39,734 nt of DNA from a virus (IMGVR_UViG_3300042731_004234:1-39734); one strand, 5' to 3'. Positions 17,492 to 26,337 are shown, counted from the first letter of the stretch. Notes: generated by a model from the letters alone, not told the origin. Numbers and translations are program-made.

Positions 17492-18397
17492 CTATTTTTC
17501 TTTTAATTGTGCTTTCAAGTGATATCTTTCAATTAATTTGTCTACTTTTTGCCTCATTAGCTCAATTTTTAGCTTTTTCTCTTCCAAAGCTTCATTTTGA
17601 GCCTTAATTTCGTTCTTTTCGGCCTTGATAGTGGCTTGTAAGGCATCCACCTTTGCGATTTCTTGCTTCATTTGCCTATCAAAGTCATTTTGTTGGCCTA
17701 CTAAAGAGTCTTTTTGAGCTTTTATAGCCTGATGCTCGGTATCAAGCTTCTTTCTTTTTGCTTCAAACTCTTTTTGTTTATCGCCATAGGATTTTTCGAA
17801 CTCACGATATTTCTCAGTTTCTTCCTTCAGGTCTTTTATTTTCTCGTTTATTTTCTTTCGCTCTTTCTTAATCGCATCCTCTCTTTTTGCAATATCTTCT
17901 GTTTGATCTTTGAAATATTGCTCAAGGCGGTCTTTTTCTGTTTGATTCTCAAGCTCTTGTCGCTTCACAACTTCACTTTTTGACTTTGTTTGCTTAAGAA
18001 CAGCTTCATTTTCGGCAACAATTTTCTTGTATTCGCCGATATATTTATCTAAATCAGCCGCTTTTTTATCAATTTGGGCTAATTTCTCCTTTTCTTGTCT
18101 TTTTATCTTGTCATCCATGCCATTTAGGACATTTGTCTGATATTTGATCTCAGAATTAACATGCTCTAGTTGCTTGTTTTTATTCCTAAATTCAAGACAG
18201 ATGAGGTGATAATCTTTCTTAAGCTTTAATCTGATCTCAATAAGCTCATTTATTTCACGCCCAAGGATGGTCTTTTGGTCTATTTTTTCCTTGTAATCGT
18301 CAACAACCTCTTGGGTGTTATACAGTTCTCTATCATGCTCATGCGATAGTTCTTGAACCGTTTTAGTTTCTTTTGCAACTTTTTTGCGTCGAGCCAT
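17492..18397 (-). CDS. Long coiled-coil protein
   Basis: A 301-residue, Lys/Glu-rich protein that is almost entirely coiled coil (about residues 10-295) with no membrane or signal segment. It follows AGGAG. It sits between the Wzy-type gene and the fibre block, so it could be a fibre scaffold, assembly chaperone or internal protein. Sequence alone does not separate these. Confidence 0.6.
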   Translation of the reverse strand: MARRKKVAKETKTVQELSHEHDRELYNTQEVVDDYKEKIDQKTILGREINELIEIRLKLKKDYHLICLEFRNKNKQLEHVNSEIKYQTNVLNGMDDKIKRQEKEKLAQIDKKAADLDKYIGEYKKIVAENEAVLKQTKSKSEVVKRQELENQTEKDRLEQYFKDQTEDIAKREDAIKKERKKINEKIKDLKEETEKYREFEKSYGDKQKEFEAKRKKLDTEHQAIKAQKDSLVGQQNDFDRQMKQEIAKVDALQATIKAEKNEIKAQNEALEEKKLKIELMRQKVDKLIERYHLKAQLKEK

Positions 18398-18398
18398 T

Positions 18399-19613
18399 TT
18401 ATTCTCCTATCGTTTTTATTTCCGTTTCCTTGTAATAAATTGCCAATAGAATAGGGAAAATAAAGCCTACTCTCGCCAAGTGAAACGGAAACTGGCCTAT
18501 TGACATTATTAGCAGTGATATGAAAACCCCAGCAATACATAACACGTTGATATTACTAGAGTTAAATCGTCTCTTTATATCTCGAATTAAACCAAAAAGA
18601 ATAAGTAATCCAACTATTCCATATTCAAAGAAAACCATAATAAATTCGTTATGAGCATTATCCCAAGGGTCAACCGTATCCCCTTCCTTAAAGAAATCTT
18701 TCCTTGATCTCATTTGCCCTGGTTTATCCGTTGGATACATCTTTGCGGATTCTCTGGTTCTAACGTTCTTAAAATAATTAAACCTTTTGTACTTTGATAC
18801 ATTTCTAAAGCTATCCAGTCCCCACCCTGTTATGGGATGCTTCATGGCATCTCGTAAAACAGGCTTCCAAAGCTTAAACCGATCCTCAAACATGCCTGTT
18901 TGGTAATCTTTTGCAATATAAATGCCACCACCCAGCAAAGAAACGAGTAAAAGCCCTATAACAAGCTTTTTATGCGCAAATGAAAGGCAAAACGCATAGG
19001 CCAATAAGGCTGCTACCAAAGCGCTAGAACACTCACTCAAAGCAAGCGGGAAAAAGAGTAGAAGCGGTAAGTATTTATTGAATCTAAAGGCAATCGGCAC
19101 ACCCATTGCAAGAATCATCCCACTTGCGGCCTTTATGCCCATAATTCCCATTAAATCCTTAATTCCCTCACCTACAAACGTGCCTTGGGATTTAATTTTA
19201 TAAAGAACATCAAAATTTATAGTCTGTAACGCCATCCAAAAAACATGGAAACAAATAAGCGCAATAAAAATACCAAATACATGCTTTATCCACTTTTTAT
19301 CAACAAAGCGGTGGGTAAATTCATAAATTGCGCAAACACTCAAGGCGTTGATTAGATAACCTTGACCGTTAAAACCATAAAAGCTATACAAAAACACACT
19401 CCATAAAAGAAAAAGCGAAAGCCATAGATTTTTAAGCATAAAAGCCATAAAAACTATCGCACTCAGCTGAAAAAACTGCTCTTGGGCAATCCTCATCGCT
19501 TGGTCACCAAGATTAATCCCTGAATGATAGAAAAATGGGCACACAAATATAAAAAGCAGTAGTAATAATTTTGGTGCGTTATTAAAATTAATTTTCATAT
19601 CCACTAACTTCAC
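18399..19613 (-). CDS. O-antigen polymerase/ligase-like membrane protein (Wzy_C type)
   Basis: A 404-residue protein with about ten membrane segments. A periplasmic loop holds the family pattern: RFKLW near 245-249, GWGLDSF near 263-269, and HNEF...EYG near 321-332. Enzymes of this family polymerise O-antigen units or join O-antigen to lipid A core in the inner membrane. Here it starts by GTG in a GTGA overlap with the adaptor gene and is followed 1 base later by the coiled-coil gene. A phage copy would change host surface sugar, for example to block other phages. Polymerase and ligase cannot be separated from sequence. Confidence 0.8.
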   Translation of the reverse strand: MKLVDMKINFNNAPKLLLLLFIFVCPFFYHSGINLGDQAMRIAQEQFFQLSAIVFMAFMLKNLWLSLFLLWSVFLYSFYGFNGQGYLINALSVCAIYEFTHRFVDKKWIKHVFGIFIALICFHVFWMALQTINFDVLYKIKSQGTFVGEGIKDLMGIMGIKAASGMILAMGVPIAFRFNKYLPLLLFFPLALSECSSALVAALLAYAFCLSFAHKKLVIGLLLVSLLGGGIYIAKDYQTGMFEDRFKLWKPVLRDAMKHPITGWGLDSFRNVSKYKRFNYFKNVRTRESAKMYPTDKPGQMRSRKDFFKEGDTVDPWDNAHNEFIMVFFEYGIVGLLILFGLIRDIKRRFNSSNINVLCIAGVFISLLIMSIGQFPFHLARVGFIFPILLAIYYKETEIKTIGE

Positions 19614-20344
19614 GGTACTGGTGTCGCTTTCGTATCAAACTCCCGCAGTGGGAATTTATGCCTGTAAGATCCGAACTGATAGACCTCATCCACTTTTGTC
19701 CTAATCATCGGCAAGTATTTGCCTGCAATTCTGTCCGCCAAGGCCAATGCTGTGCTAATTCTTGGCCCGTTCTCAGGGTCAATGACCGCAAAGAACTTAG
19801 GCCGAAACATAGCATAAATTAATTCGTCATAATTTGAAGGCAATGGGCAAAACTCAGCATCAGCGCCTGCGCCATCAGCGCTAAATCTTGGATTCTTAAG
19901 GTAGTCGTACCTTAAAGCAATGACACTCCCAGGTGTAGGAAGTAAAAACAATCTAAAGGTGTTAACTCCTGCCCCGCTTAGGATCTGCTCTTCACAATAA
20001 GCCAAATCTGGGGTACCTGTATGAAGCGTTGTGTCTGGGGCAATGTTTACAAACTCATTTCGGTCAATTCTTTTAAGCTTTGTGTCTGTTTCTCTTTGAT
20101 AGACTGCTAGAACCTCTAAAATATCGGTATCCGTTAAATCTACATAGGCCTGACTTGCTACAGTATTTACCGTGTTATCAAGATCAATCCAGTACATGGA
20201 ATTTCGTGTTTCAGACTGGATCTCGCTTAAAACGTCGTTTATAACGCATCCTGCAACTTCAAGAAGCGTAGAATCACCTGAGTTATAGTGATCTGAGCGC
20301 CTTAATGCCCCTATTTTTAAATTTCCAAAAGTTGTATTTGCCAT
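19610..20344 (-). CDS. Putative head-tail adaptor/connector protein
   Basis: A protein of 244 residues, helical in the N-terminal half (EVAGCVINDVLSEIQSE) with strands around LRYDYLKNPRF. It lies after the capsid genes at the position of podoviral adaptors (P22 gp4, T7 gp11 type), which dock on the portal. No diagnostic motif is visible, so the call rests on gene order, size and fold-like pattern. The start follows AAGGGA, and its stop overlaps the Wzy gene start. Confidence 0.5.
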   Translation of the reverse strand: MANTTFGNLKIGALRRSDHYNSGDSTLLEVAGCVINDVLSEIQSETRNSMYWIDLDNTVNTVASQAYVDLTDTDILEVLAVYQRETDTKLKRIDRNEFVNIAPDTTLHTGTPDLAYCEEQILSGAGVNTFRLFLLPTPGSVIALRYDYLKNPRFSADGAGADAEFCPLPSNYDELIYAMFRPKFFAVIDPENGPRISTALALADRIAGKYLPMIRTKVDEVYQFGSYRHKFPLREFDTKATPVP

Positions 20345-20629
20345 TTAATCCCTTATATGTTTCCAAGTAAGCTCTTTAATTAAATCTAAATGTTCCATCG
20401 ATATTGGCTTATAAGTAAAAACGTAAAATTCCTGGCCTTTGTTTTGAATAAACCCGTCTGAATTCCTGTTATCGTACAAATCTAAACCTTGTTCCTTGGC
20501 GTCTTTCTTGAAATCTTCTACATAAACCGCAAACGGTATTCGTACCTCGTCTGCTTGTGAGGAAGGCATGACGCTAGCAAAGCAAACAACCACCAAGGAG
20601 AAACACACTAAAAACCTTACTAACGCCAT
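20345..20629 (-). CDS. Small secreted protein in head-tail region
   Basis: A 94-residue protein with a signal peptide (VRFLVCFSLVVVCFASVMPSS, cut after SQA near residue 26). The mature part is short and mixed alpha-beta. It follows AAAGG. The function is unknown, and its secretion signal matches the pattern of neighbouring virion genes. Confidence 0.6.
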   Translation of the reverse strand: MALVRFLVCFSLVVVCFASVMPSSQADEVRIPFAVYVEDFKKDAKEQGLDLYDNRNSDGFIQNKGQEFYVFTYKPISMEHLDLIKELTWKHIRD

Positions 20630-20644
20630 ACCAACCTTTCTTAC

Positions 20645-21214
20645 TTATCGAATGTGAACAAACGCCTCATAAGCTCCTGCGGTACTTGTATCATCAAAAG
20701 CAAATCCAGCGCTTCCACCTGCTCCATCGGGCCCAGCTGCAGTAGCCGCACCTTTTAGGAGATCAGCTCGAAAGCCTTCACCTGCATTCACGACCGACGT
20801 GTCGAAAGAAACTAAAACGGGGCCTCCGTATACGCAGATATACCCCCAGTTCCTATCTCCAATGTCGTCTCTTGCGCCATTTGCGGCAGCCGTGTTGCTT
20901 GTCGGTATACCTCCAACAACAACACCAGCGATAGCATCGGTCGAAGTTGTTATGCCAACTTTAGTGGTATAGTTGACAGTTACGCCATCATCTGAGATAA
21001 CATCCCAAACAACGACCTCCGAAGACACCATATTTCCCCAATTTGGCTCATCGTTAATCGGGTTTCTAACCAAGCGATATACATATACCGGCTCAGAAAC
21101 CGTGACCTTAGATTGTTCTTTAATTCCAGGGTCTTTTGGCTCTAACCAGGCAAACGCCACGCCACCACTCAAAAGAATGGCAAACGCAAGAAAAAATAGA
21201 ACGTATTTTCTCAT
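20645..21214 (-). CDS. Secreted capsid-decoration-like protein
   Basis: A 189-residue protein with a signal peptide (VLFFLAFAILLSGGVAFA, cut near residue 22). The mature part is beta-rich, Gly/Ala/Thr-rich and has the alternation VVVGGIPTSNTA and GPVLVSFDTSVVNAGEG typical of small decoration or cement proteins. It directly follows the major capsid gene, the usual place of such proteins. The signal peptide is odd for a capsid-binding protein. The ribosome site is strong (GGGAGGG). Confidence 0.6.
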   Translation of the reverse strand: MRKYVLFFLAFAILLSGGVAFAWLEPKDPGIKEQSKVTVSEPVYVYRLVRNPINDEPNWGNMVSSEVVVWDVISDDGVTVNYTTKVGITTSTDAIAGVVVGGIPTSNTAAANGARDDIGDRNWGYICVYGGPVLVSFDTSVVNAGEGFRADLLKGAATAAGPDGAGGSAGFAFDDTSTAGAYEAFVHIR

Positions 21215-21229
21215 TTATTTACCCTCCCT

Positions 21230-22219
21230 TTATGTGGTCGAAACGTTCGTCAACACTTTGTGTGCAGACGGAAGATTCGTGGTTAAGTTGCGGAACAGGT
21301 AGAAAATACTCGTTGAATTTAAGCTGTTCTCTTTGCGAGAGAATGGCTCAAATACAAAGTTACCTTTCCGTAGGATTTTGTAGAACAAGTGACGAGAGTT
21401 CAGGTAATAGAAATGGTCATCTGGGCAACCATCGTCATAGCCCAAAAGGGCTGTTCCGATATAGAAGTTGTCGAAACCAAGTGCTGTTACCTTCTCATCA
21501 GCCCGAACTCGACGCAAAGCATCCATAAAGCCGAAAAGACCGCCCCAAAGTTCAGGGGTTGTTACGGCGATATCTGGATTGGTCTTGGCATCTCCACCCA
21601 TTGTTGCTCTTTCTGAGTGCAGAACTGAAAGACCTGCTTCACTGCCAATATCCGCAATTGCTGTCGTATAAGCACCATTCTGGGCATAGGTATTGCCAGC
21701 ACGTGTAATGCCGCCTAAGGTTCCAGTGGTTGGTGTATCAGACACAATTGAACGGATGGATTCGGGATCAACATCAGTCGGCGAAGCTGTCCACAAATCA
21801 TCATTTAAAGTATTTGAGATTGTGGTATCGGCTTGCGTTCTTAATGTTTTCATCCATTTCTTAATCGCTGACTTGCCCTGGTTCTGTGCATCGTGCAGAG
21901 TGTTAAGCACAATAGAACCACTAAACGTCTTCGGATCGAACTTGAACTCACGAGTAGGATCTTGATGGGCTGCATCAATGTCCGTATAGTGACTTCTATT
22001 CGCAAAGTTCGTATTCTCACTGATTAAGACGGGTTCAGCAAAGTCAAGACCTCCATCAACGAGTTTTCTGGAACCTTTCTTATCCAGCATCATCATTGTG
22101 AAGTTCTTTTTTATTGCCGCATTCCCAATCTCTTCTCCGTGATTCTCGAAGATATGAGTAGCTAGGGTTTCAAGTAGCGTAGTTTCTTGCGTTTGAATCG
22201 CAATAGTTCCTGCTGCCAT
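21230..22219 (-). CDS. Major capsid protein (HK97-fold expected)
   Basis: A 329-residue protein located right after the scaffold gene. Its C-terminal third (FYIGTALLGYDDGCPDD, FYYLNSRHLFYKI, FEPFSRKENS, FLFRNL) has the pattern of podoviral major capsid proteins, where strands of the A domain alternate with conserved turns. The N-terminal MAAGTIAIQTQE and the middle helix fit the family. No protease domain is present nearby, so maturation would rely on the scaffold and not on a capsid protease. The ribosome site is GAGG at 8 bp. Confidence 0.75.
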   Translation of the reverse strand: MAAGTIAIQTQETTLLETLATHIFENHGEEIGNAAIKKNFTMMMLDKKGSRKLVDGGLDFAEPVLISENTNFANRSHYTDIDAAHQDPTREFKFDPKTFSGSIVLNTLHDAQNQGKSAIKKWMKTLRTQADTTISNTLNDDLWTASPTDVDPESIRSIVSDTPTTGTLGGITRAGNTYAQNGAYTTAIADIGSEAGLSVLHSERATMGGDAKTNPDIAVTTPELWGGLFGFMDALRRVRADEKVTALGFDNFYIGTALLGYDDGCPDDHFYYLNSRHLFYKILRKGNFVFEPFSRKENSLNSTSIFYLFRNLTTNLPSAHKVLTNVSTT

Positions 22220-22239
22220 TTGAAATTACCTCGTTTTCT

Positions 22240-23253
22240 TTATAAACCAGCTTGGCTGTAAAACTTGTCTACAGCAGAATCGATATCACTATCAACCTCT
22301 TGAGGTGTCCGAGGAGTAGCTCTATCTTTTCTTTTCTGACTGGCCGGAACGCTCTGGGACAAGGGCTTGGCATTAGCTTTCTTTGCATCCCTCGCCTCTT
22401 GAAGACCTTTAGTCTTTTGTCTTTCAAGTAACAGGCGGCTTACAAAAGCGTTGTAGAGATTAACGGCATCTGGGGGTTGTTTTGCGCCAGGATTTCGCTT
22501 GTAAAAACTATCAAGCTCTAATTTCATCCCAGGTAAAACTTCCTTGTCATAGTCAAAGCCATGCTCTTTTGATAGCCTTTCAACCTCGTCTAACTGCCTA
22601 TTGACCGCTTGTTGCCTTTGTTGTTGCTCGAATTGACCTTGAATAGGCTGTAACGTAGAGCCAATTTGACGCTTGTTTGCAACTTCAATAATCTTTACAA
22701 GTTGCTTTAGTGTCTGCTTGTCCTCTGGTGTCATAGCATCAAGATCATCCCCATAAAGCTCACGAGCGACATCTTGATAAAGCGAGGACTTAGCCTTTTC
22801 TTCTTGGACAGGGAAACCGCGCATCTGCATCTCTCTGTCAACTTCGGCCTTCGTAAATCCTTGCCTTATTAGGTATCGCCTGTAAATTTCAGGGTCATTC
22901 AAGAGGGAGGTATACCCTTCAAGCTGTCTTTGGGTTTCCTCCGCTTGTCTTTGAGCTTCCTTTAGTTTATTTTCACGTTCTATCCAAGCAGGATGTTTGG
23001 CGAAACCGCCTTCGACCCCCTTGAAGTCCTCAGGCTGCTCTTGGGTGCCTTGCGTTTTTTGCGAGTCGCTCTCGCCTTCCCCTTGAGTTTCCTGTGCAGA
23101 TTCTACGGTAGAGCTATCCGATGCCTCTTGCTGTGGCGCGTCTTGAAGTGGCGCTTGTTCACTCGGCTTGTTCAGTTCTTCCATCTTCTGGTCAATCGAG
23201 TTGTCAATCGCCTCATCCACGCTTTGTTTAGGCTCTGTTACTGTATCTGGCAT
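22240..23253 (-). CDS. Capsid scaffolding protein
   Basis: A 337-residue protein, Gln/Glu-rich and mostly helical. The N-terminal 95 residues are disordered and acidic; a coiled coil spans roughly 90-290; a short basic C-terminus (AKPLSQSVPASQKRKDR) would bind the capsid interior. Placement between portal and major capsid protein with this composition is diagnostic for a scaffold. Its leader contains several hairpins (23275-23433) and follows a terminator, suggesting separate control of capsid genes. Confidence 0.7.
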   Translation of the reverse strand: MPDTVTEPKQSVDEAIDNSIDQKMEELNKPSEQAPLQDAPQQEASDSSTVESAQETQGEGESDSQKTQGTQEQPEDFKGVEGGFAKHPAWIERENKLKEAQRQAEETQRQLEGYTSLLNDPEIYRRYLIRQGFTKAEVDREMQMRGFPVQEEKAKSSLYQDVARELYGDDLDAMTPEDKQTLKQLVKIIEVANKRQIGSTLQPIQGQFEQQQRQQAVNRQLDEVERLSKEHGFDYDKEVLPGMKLELDSFYKRNPGAKQPPDAVNLYNAFVSRLLLERQKTKGLQEARDAKKANAKPLSQSVPASQKRKDRATPRTPQEVDSDIDSAVDKFYSQAGL

Positions 23254-23274
23254 TTCTAACCTTCTTTCTTTAGG

Positions 23275-23317
23275 CTCTTAACGTTTAGAGCGGTCGTTTA
23301 AGGCGTTTTGCCTTAAA
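23275..23317 (-). promoter_or_regulatory. Hairpins in the leader of the scaffold-capsid genes
   Basis: Two inverted repeats lie just before the scaffold ribosome site: GCTCT...AGAGC (23275-23292) and a perfect 8-bp stem TTTAAGGC/GCCTTAAA with a 5-base loop (23297-23317). Neither has a U-tract on the minus strand, so they are not simple terminators. They could stabilise the message or control scaffold translation. Confidence 0.5.
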
Positions 23318-23323
23318 ATTAGC

Positions 23324-23408
23324 CCCGACAAGCAAATAAAAAAGGCACTAGAGAATTTTTAAGTTCTCTAATGCCTTAGCTAAGGTCTTGCTTTATTTAA
23401 TTGTCGGG
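23324..23408 (-). terminator. Long hairpin with inner terminator before the scaffold gene
   Basis: An inner stem (AAGGCACTAGAGAA with TTCTCTAATGCCTT, 23342-23376) is followed on the minus strand by TTTTTTATTTG, as in a Rho-independent terminator. An outer stem encloses it: CCCGACAA (23324-23331) with TTGTCGGG (23401-23408) and AAATAAA (23334-23340) with TTTATTT (23392-23398). Outer pairing would hide the U-tract, so the two pairings may compete as attenuator and antiterminator. A 12-base palindrome (CCTTAGCTAAGG) lies at 23374-23385. Confidence 0.6.
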
Positions 23409-23433
23409 AGTCTTAAGGGATCAGCTTAAGACT
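23409..23433. other. Perfect 9-bp inverted repeat
   Basis: AGTCTTAAG and CTTAAGACT are separated by 7 bases. It adjoins the long hairpin at 23324-23408. The T-run lies upstream of it on the minus strand, so it is not a classical terminator; it could be a protein-binding operator or an RNA hairpin. The remaining gap to 23542 contains only a short membrane-like open frame without a ribosome site. Confidence 0.5.
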
Positions 23434-23542
23434 TAAAAAAATAACATTCTAAAAATTACTATCGTTAATGTGATTATCGCTACTATTAAAACCATCGGAA
23501 GCGACAAATAATCATTTCTGATGCGTTTCTTGTATCGAATAA

Positions 23543-23740
23543 CTATCCTCTTGCTCCTGAAACATTAAGTAAACGCACTTCAAAATTACTTCTTGCCAGC
23601 GACTTCTTCTTTTTCCTCCTACTCCCTCCTAACTTTTCAGGGAGTGACTTAACGTCTTCTGTCTTTGAAGCAAACTCTTTTGCAACTTTCGGTTCATTAG
23701 CAAATAAAAATCGTGCTTGAGCTTTACTTTTAAACGGCAT
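23543..23740 (-). CDS. Small basic conserved protein (MPFKSKAQARF type)
   Basis: A 65-residue basic protein beginning MPFKSKAQARFLFAN and ending in a Lys/Arg-rich tail. This N-terminal motif is seen in many small phage and bacterial proteins of unknown function (DUF3008-like). Position between portal and scaffold suggests a minor head or assembly role. The start overlaps the zinc-ribbon gene by 11 bases. Confidence 0.6.
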   Translation of the reverse strand: MPFKSKAQARFLFANEPKVAKEFASKTEDVKSLPEKLGGSRRKKKKSLARSNFEVRLLNVSGARG

Positions 23741-24068
23741 AGCTTTTTGTTTTCCCTGCTTTCCAACGAGCTTTTTTTATCTGTTCCTTGTACTTTTTCT
23801 TAAAAGGTGCATCGTTTGCATTTATATGACCATGCTCCTTCATCAATCGGCTCTCCTGTTTTGCCGAAGTAATGTGGCATTCATACGTGGGGTCATAGAA
23901 CGACTCAAAGACTTGCGCTTTTGGGGCGGCAAATACCCTCCGAAGATCTTTGCCACAATCGGCACACACCTCTCGGCTTTGGCACTTTTCCATAGGCTTG
24001 CAAATGTCCAATCTCTTCTGGTTACCTTGTGCGTCTTTGCATTGTGGGCATTCGTACTCATAAATCAA
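23730..24068 (-). CDS. FmdB-like zinc-ribbon protein
   Basis: A 112-residue protein with YEYECPQC at the start and a second knuckle (CADCG) followed by RRVF, as in FmdB-type putative regulators. A basic helical tail follows (KKKYKEQIKKARWKAGK). The start is TTG at 24068 because GGAGGA lies 7 bp upstream; an upstream ATG would add ten residues inside the portal gene. It lies between portal and scaffold, where a zinc-ribbon gene is seen in some phages, but its role is not known. Confidence 0.65.
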   Translation of the reverse strand: MIYEYECPQCKDAQGNQKRLDICKPMEKCQSREVCADCGKDLRRVFAAPKAQVFESFYDPTYECHITSAKQESRLMKEHGHINANDAPFKKKYKEQIKKARWKAGKTKSYAV

Positions 24069-24069
24069 C

Positions 24070-26082
24070 CTAAATTCCTCCTCCAATAGGCACCGCACCA
24101 GCTGGACCTTCTGTGACTGGTTCTAGAGGAACTTCATTCGTTCCTTCTACTGGTTGGGGTACTTGTCCTTCGGCTGGCACGGCTCCGACTGGCTGACCCG
24201 TTAGTGGGTCAATTTCTGGAACTGGTTCGGGTTGTGGCAAATCCCGAAGTATAAGATCAGGATTCTTGTTATAGCTCTTAATAGTTTCTGTGATAACCGA
24301 TACATCCACCATCTTGCCTTGTGAGGCTAAAAACTGCTGAACCACTGGCAAAAGAAGGAAATTAGCAAGCTCTGTGTTATCCATCCTCTGTTTCATGGGA
24401 TTTGGTCTCTCTGCTGTCGTAATATCAGCCTCAACCAGGTAATCCCCTTCTAAGATGTCTGACAGTCTCCCAAGCTCTGGCCTATACCAGAAATCTCCAC
24501 CTTCCAAGCCTGTAACTTTAAAGAAGTCATCCCCATCCCAAAGCTGTTGGATAATATCTTTGTAAGTGTTTAAAACCTCTCGTATTACGTCACCTAAAGC
24601 ATCTCTTATGTGATTTGTGTTAGCACCAAAGGCTTGGTTTTGGATAGCATCTTGTGTAGCAAAACGAGCATCTGAGTCGCCACTTTTTGCAAGCTCATTT
24701 GAGCCGATGTTCTTATTGATTGCCTCAACCATTTGTAATTGTAGGTCTTTATTCTCTGGCGCTACTCCTCCAACTGGTAAAGCCTCAAATACTGGTCCTG
24801 GGTTCTTTTTGTTTATAACAGCGTATGGATCACCGCTTTTTAGGGCTTGTTTACCATCATCCGTTAAACCACCTTCCCAAACAGCAACTTTCCTCAATGC
24901 TCTGTCTGCATGCTCCATTTGTATTGTGATGTAGTGATTTAAATCATCCTGAGGCTTTATAGCGCGACGGATCTTAGAAACTGGGTACAAACGTCCATAT
25001 TTGTCAATACAGCCATATTTAAGCGTAAAATCATTGGTTCTAAAGGGTAGTTCGTAATGGTCTAAGGCTTCTGGAATGCCGCATGTTAGATTTAGAACTC
25101 TAACGCCACCTTGTTTATTTCTTATTTGAATCTCATAGACTAAAATCTCGCGTTTGTTGTCTTCTTTTACGTGTCCTTGAGTAAAATCAACCATTGTTTG
25201 AGTATCATCTGTGCTAGTTGGAATCTTGTCTTTAAAGTCAGGGTATTTGTCTTTAAACTCAGCCCTTGTCATTCTTACTTTTTTGACAACGTAGCGGCTT
25301 TTTTTAAAGGTAGTGGCTCTGTAGTCAAAGAGTATGTCCAGCGGGTTCCATCTTTCGATATAAGTAGAATCGAATATGTAGTCTTTACCCTCCGTATCAA
25401 CTTCCGCCGCGATCCTTTCTTCGACTTCCGACCTTGTCTCTTGCGTGCTGTTTTCGCCATTTTCACGTCCTGTAAGCTTGTTAAATAAACTTTTTGCCCC
25501 ATTTATTATTCCGTCAGCGGCTTTGTCTGTTATGTTTCTTGCGTCTTCTGGGGCTTCTTGACCAACAAAAGGCTGCGCTTGTTCTGTAATATGATTTGCT
25601 TCGATGACACAATAACCAGCGGCTAGGAGATCAAATAAGGCTAGCTTTGCCTCAGCTTTCAGGTCATTCTTCTCAATCCCATACTTTAAGGCTCCTTGCA
25701 TAAGCTCATTTAAAGGCACTTGTGGGAATGCCGTTGGGTCTTCCCCTCTTGCCATCATCTGAAGTTGTGCTTCAAAGGGTAGCTGTACTGGCTCTTCTGC
25801 AGAAGGGTGCTTTGCCTTAACTGTGACTGTGGGATTCTGATAGTAAGTGCCGCTTATGATGGATGAGATGCCAGGATAGATTTCGTCGATAATAGCCATC
25901 TGGTGAGGGTTCTGGATTTCATTGTGTTGCAAGCCTTCATAGTATTGAAGAACCTTCTCATAGCCTAAGCGATTAATGAATTGACTTCGCTGGAAGTCCT
26001 CACTTGCTTTAATCTCAGCTTGCCAGAAGCCTACTTCTTCTTTCTCAATGGGTAATTTTTGCGTTGGTATGGGTTGTAGCAT
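24070..26082 (-). CDS. Portal protein
   Basis: A 670-residue protein that would form the dodecameric ring for DNA passage. The N-terminal part (NRLGYEKVLQYYEGLQ, IDEIYPGISSIISGTYYQNP) and the long helical stem near residues 370-480 match large podoviral portals. The C-terminal ~60 residues are Pro/Gly-rich and disordered. It lies next to the terminase genes and before the scaffold, the standard order. It follows AAGGA. No frameshift or truncation is seen. Confidence 0.75.
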   Translation of the reverse strand: MLQPIPTQKLPIEKEEVGFWQAEIKASEDFQRSQFINRLGYEKVLQYYEGLQHNEIQNPHQMAIIDEIYPGISSIISGTYYQNPTVTVKAKHPSAEEPVQLPFEAQLQMMARGEDPTAFPQVPLNELMQGALKYGIEKNDLKAEAKLALFDLLAAGYCVIEANHITEQAQPFVGQEAPEDARNITDKAADGIINGAKSLFNKLTGRENGENSTQETRSEVEERIAAEVDTEGKDYIFDSTYIERWNPLDILFDYRATTFKKSRYVVKKVRMTRAEFKDKYPDFKDKIPTSTDDTQTMVDFTQGHVKEDNKREILVYEIQIRNKQGGVRVLNLTCGIPEALDHYELPFRTNDFTLKYGCIDKYGRLYPVSKIRRAIKPQDDLNHYITIQMEHADRALRKVAVWEGGLTDDGKQALKSGDPYAVINKKNPGPVFEALPVGGVAPENKDLQLQMVEAINKNIGSNELAKSGDSDARFATQDAIQNQAFGANTNHIRDALGDVIREVLNTYKDIIQQLWDGDDFFKVTGLEGGDFWYRPELGRLSDILEGDYLVEADITTAERPNPMKQRMDNTELANFLLLPVVQQFLASQGKMVDVSVITETIKSYNKNPDLILRDLPQPEPVPEIDPLTGQPVGAVPAEGQVPQPVEGTNEVPLEPVTEGPAGAVPIGGGI

Positions 26083-26094
26083 TAGATTCCTTTT

Positions 26095-26337
26095 TTATTC
26101 GTCTATTAAGCTCTTAACAGCAATTAAAAGCTTGCCTACTCTGTCTCTTTTGTCCCAATTCAAAGTCATATCGTTGTAAAGCGTCTCAAGCAGATTGACA
26201 GATTCCTGTAAAACAGCGACGTATTTGGCTAACTCTTCATCAAAGCCATAAATGCGTTCTCTAAGCTTGTTATTTTCTTTAACTAAAAGATCGTCAGTTT
26301 TTTGGTTAAAGTCGTCTATTCCCATGTTAAAGGCCAT
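26095..26337 (-). CDS. Small helical hypothetical protein
   Basis: An 80-residue acidic protein that is mostly coiled-coil-like (residues about 10-70). It overlaps the preceding small gene by TAATG and is followed 12 bp later by the portal gene. Function unknown; position suggests an assembly role. Confidence 0.55.
   Translation of the reverse strand: MAFNMGIDDFNQKTDDLLVKENNKLRERIYGFDEELAKYVAVLQESVNLLETLYNDMTLNWDKRDRVGKLLIAVKSLIDE

Noticed and set aside
23433-23507. Tiny membrane peptide frame in the scaffold upstream gap
   Set aside because: It is 20-24 residues long with no ribosome site and lies partly in the inverted repeat.
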